Shown here in pieces: positions 7,240 to 7,445 of a stretch of DNA of 7,445 nt. Made by a program: the position numbers and the translations under genes. Source of the stretch: Bacteroidota bacterium (GTDB lineage: Bacteria > Bacteroidota > Bacteroidia > NS11-12g > UBA955); contig VMCP01000275.1 in the NCBI GenBank assembly GCA_008081305.1, positions 1 to 7,445 on the forward strand. The letters run 5' to 3'. Under the pieces are notes generated by a model. It had not been told where the DNA came from and ran no database searches. It saw nothing but the letters and a program-made list of their open reading frames with translations. The first letter of the stretch is position 1; each line of letters begins with the position of its first letter.

Positions 7240-7312
7240 TTAGTTTTTAATCTATTCATATTTATCTTCAGGCTTAATAGTGAAAAAAACATAATTATTA
7301 AAAAAGGATCAT
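7240..7312 (-). pseudogene. Frame-broken 5' end of sprE: signal-peptide region
   Basis: Upstream of 7239 the sprE frame meets TAA (7240-7242) and TAG. The adjacent frame reads MFFSLLSLKINMNRLKTN, a hydrophobic stretch then NR about nine residues before the YN-x-x-FNG motif, which is where I expect the end of a lipoprotein signal peptide. A further ATG at 7310-7312 (M-I-L-F) joins this frame if one T is added to the T6 run at 7300-7305. Two single-base losses would therefore rebuild a continuous start of plausible length. The expected lipobox cysteine is not seen (the sequence gives SLLSLK). Sequence error or a true mutation would both explain this. Confidence 0.45.
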
Positions 7313-7445
7313 AATACTTATGATAAACAGTCACTTGAGGATTATTAAATAATAATAAAAAAAATAAAAATATATTTTCATAATTAGTCTGAAAAATTTT
7401 TAAAAGTATAAATATCGAGATAAAGCATAGTAAATAAAATAAGTA
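7313..7445. other. Very AT-rich right end, no gene seen
   Basis: By hand count only about 21 of 133 bases are G or C. The stretch has long A and T runs. On the minus strand an ATG at 7379-7381 opens M-K-I-Y-F-Y-F-F-Y-Y-Y-L-I-I-L-K and then stops, which is signal-peptide-like but could be a product of composition. It is either the intergenic region upstream of sprE or poor sequence near a contig end. Confidence 0.5.

Noticed and set aside
7313..7445. AT-rich right end as a replication origin or attachment site.
   Set aside because: No DnaA-box cluster, iterons, tRNA or direct repeat of an att type was seen; low G+C alone is not enough.

Overview
The window looks like chromosomal DNA of a member of the Bacteroidota, most likely of the Flavobacteriales. 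Three things point there: the SprE/PorW component of the type IX secretion and gliding apparatus, the Bacteroidota-type GlmU-like protein beside a type B L31 gene, and promoters matching the phylum's TAnnTTTG -7 box. Starts also lack clear Shine-Dalgarno sequences, which is normal for this phylum.

Layout, left to right. Positions 1-44 may hold the first codons of a minus-strand exported protein that runs off the left edge. Positions 45-209 are intergenic and lead into a plus-strand Crp/Fnr-family regulator (210-851). That gene meets, tail to tail and with a 4-base overlap, a minus-strand series read in order from the right edge: sprE/porW (4669-7239, 5' end damaged), a class A penicillin-binding protein 1A (2398-4608), type B ribosomal protein L31 (2077-2325) and a GlmU-like nucleotidyltransferase/acyltransferase (848-2002). 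A rho-independent terminator lies between L31 and the GlmU-like gene. Clear promoters can be seen for PBP1A and L31.

The minus-strand genes are mostly cell-envelope functions: protein export and gliding (SprE), peptidoglycan polymerisation and cross-linking (PBP1A), and probably activated-sugar synthesis (GlmU-like). L31 is a ribosomal housekeeping gene. The Crp/Fnr protein is unrelated to these. It carries a conserved-looking cysteine pair in its sensor domain and may respond to redox or reactive sulfur species; its targets are not visible here.

The most notable anomaly is at the right end. The reading frame of sprE continues upstream of its first usable start codon into recognisable family sequence, then meets stop codons. 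The expected signal peptide can be found in other frames of a very AT-rich stretch (about 16% G+C by hand count). This is either sequence error near a contig end or a real disruption of the gene. I see no CRISPR array, mobile element, RNA gene or clearly new system in the window.
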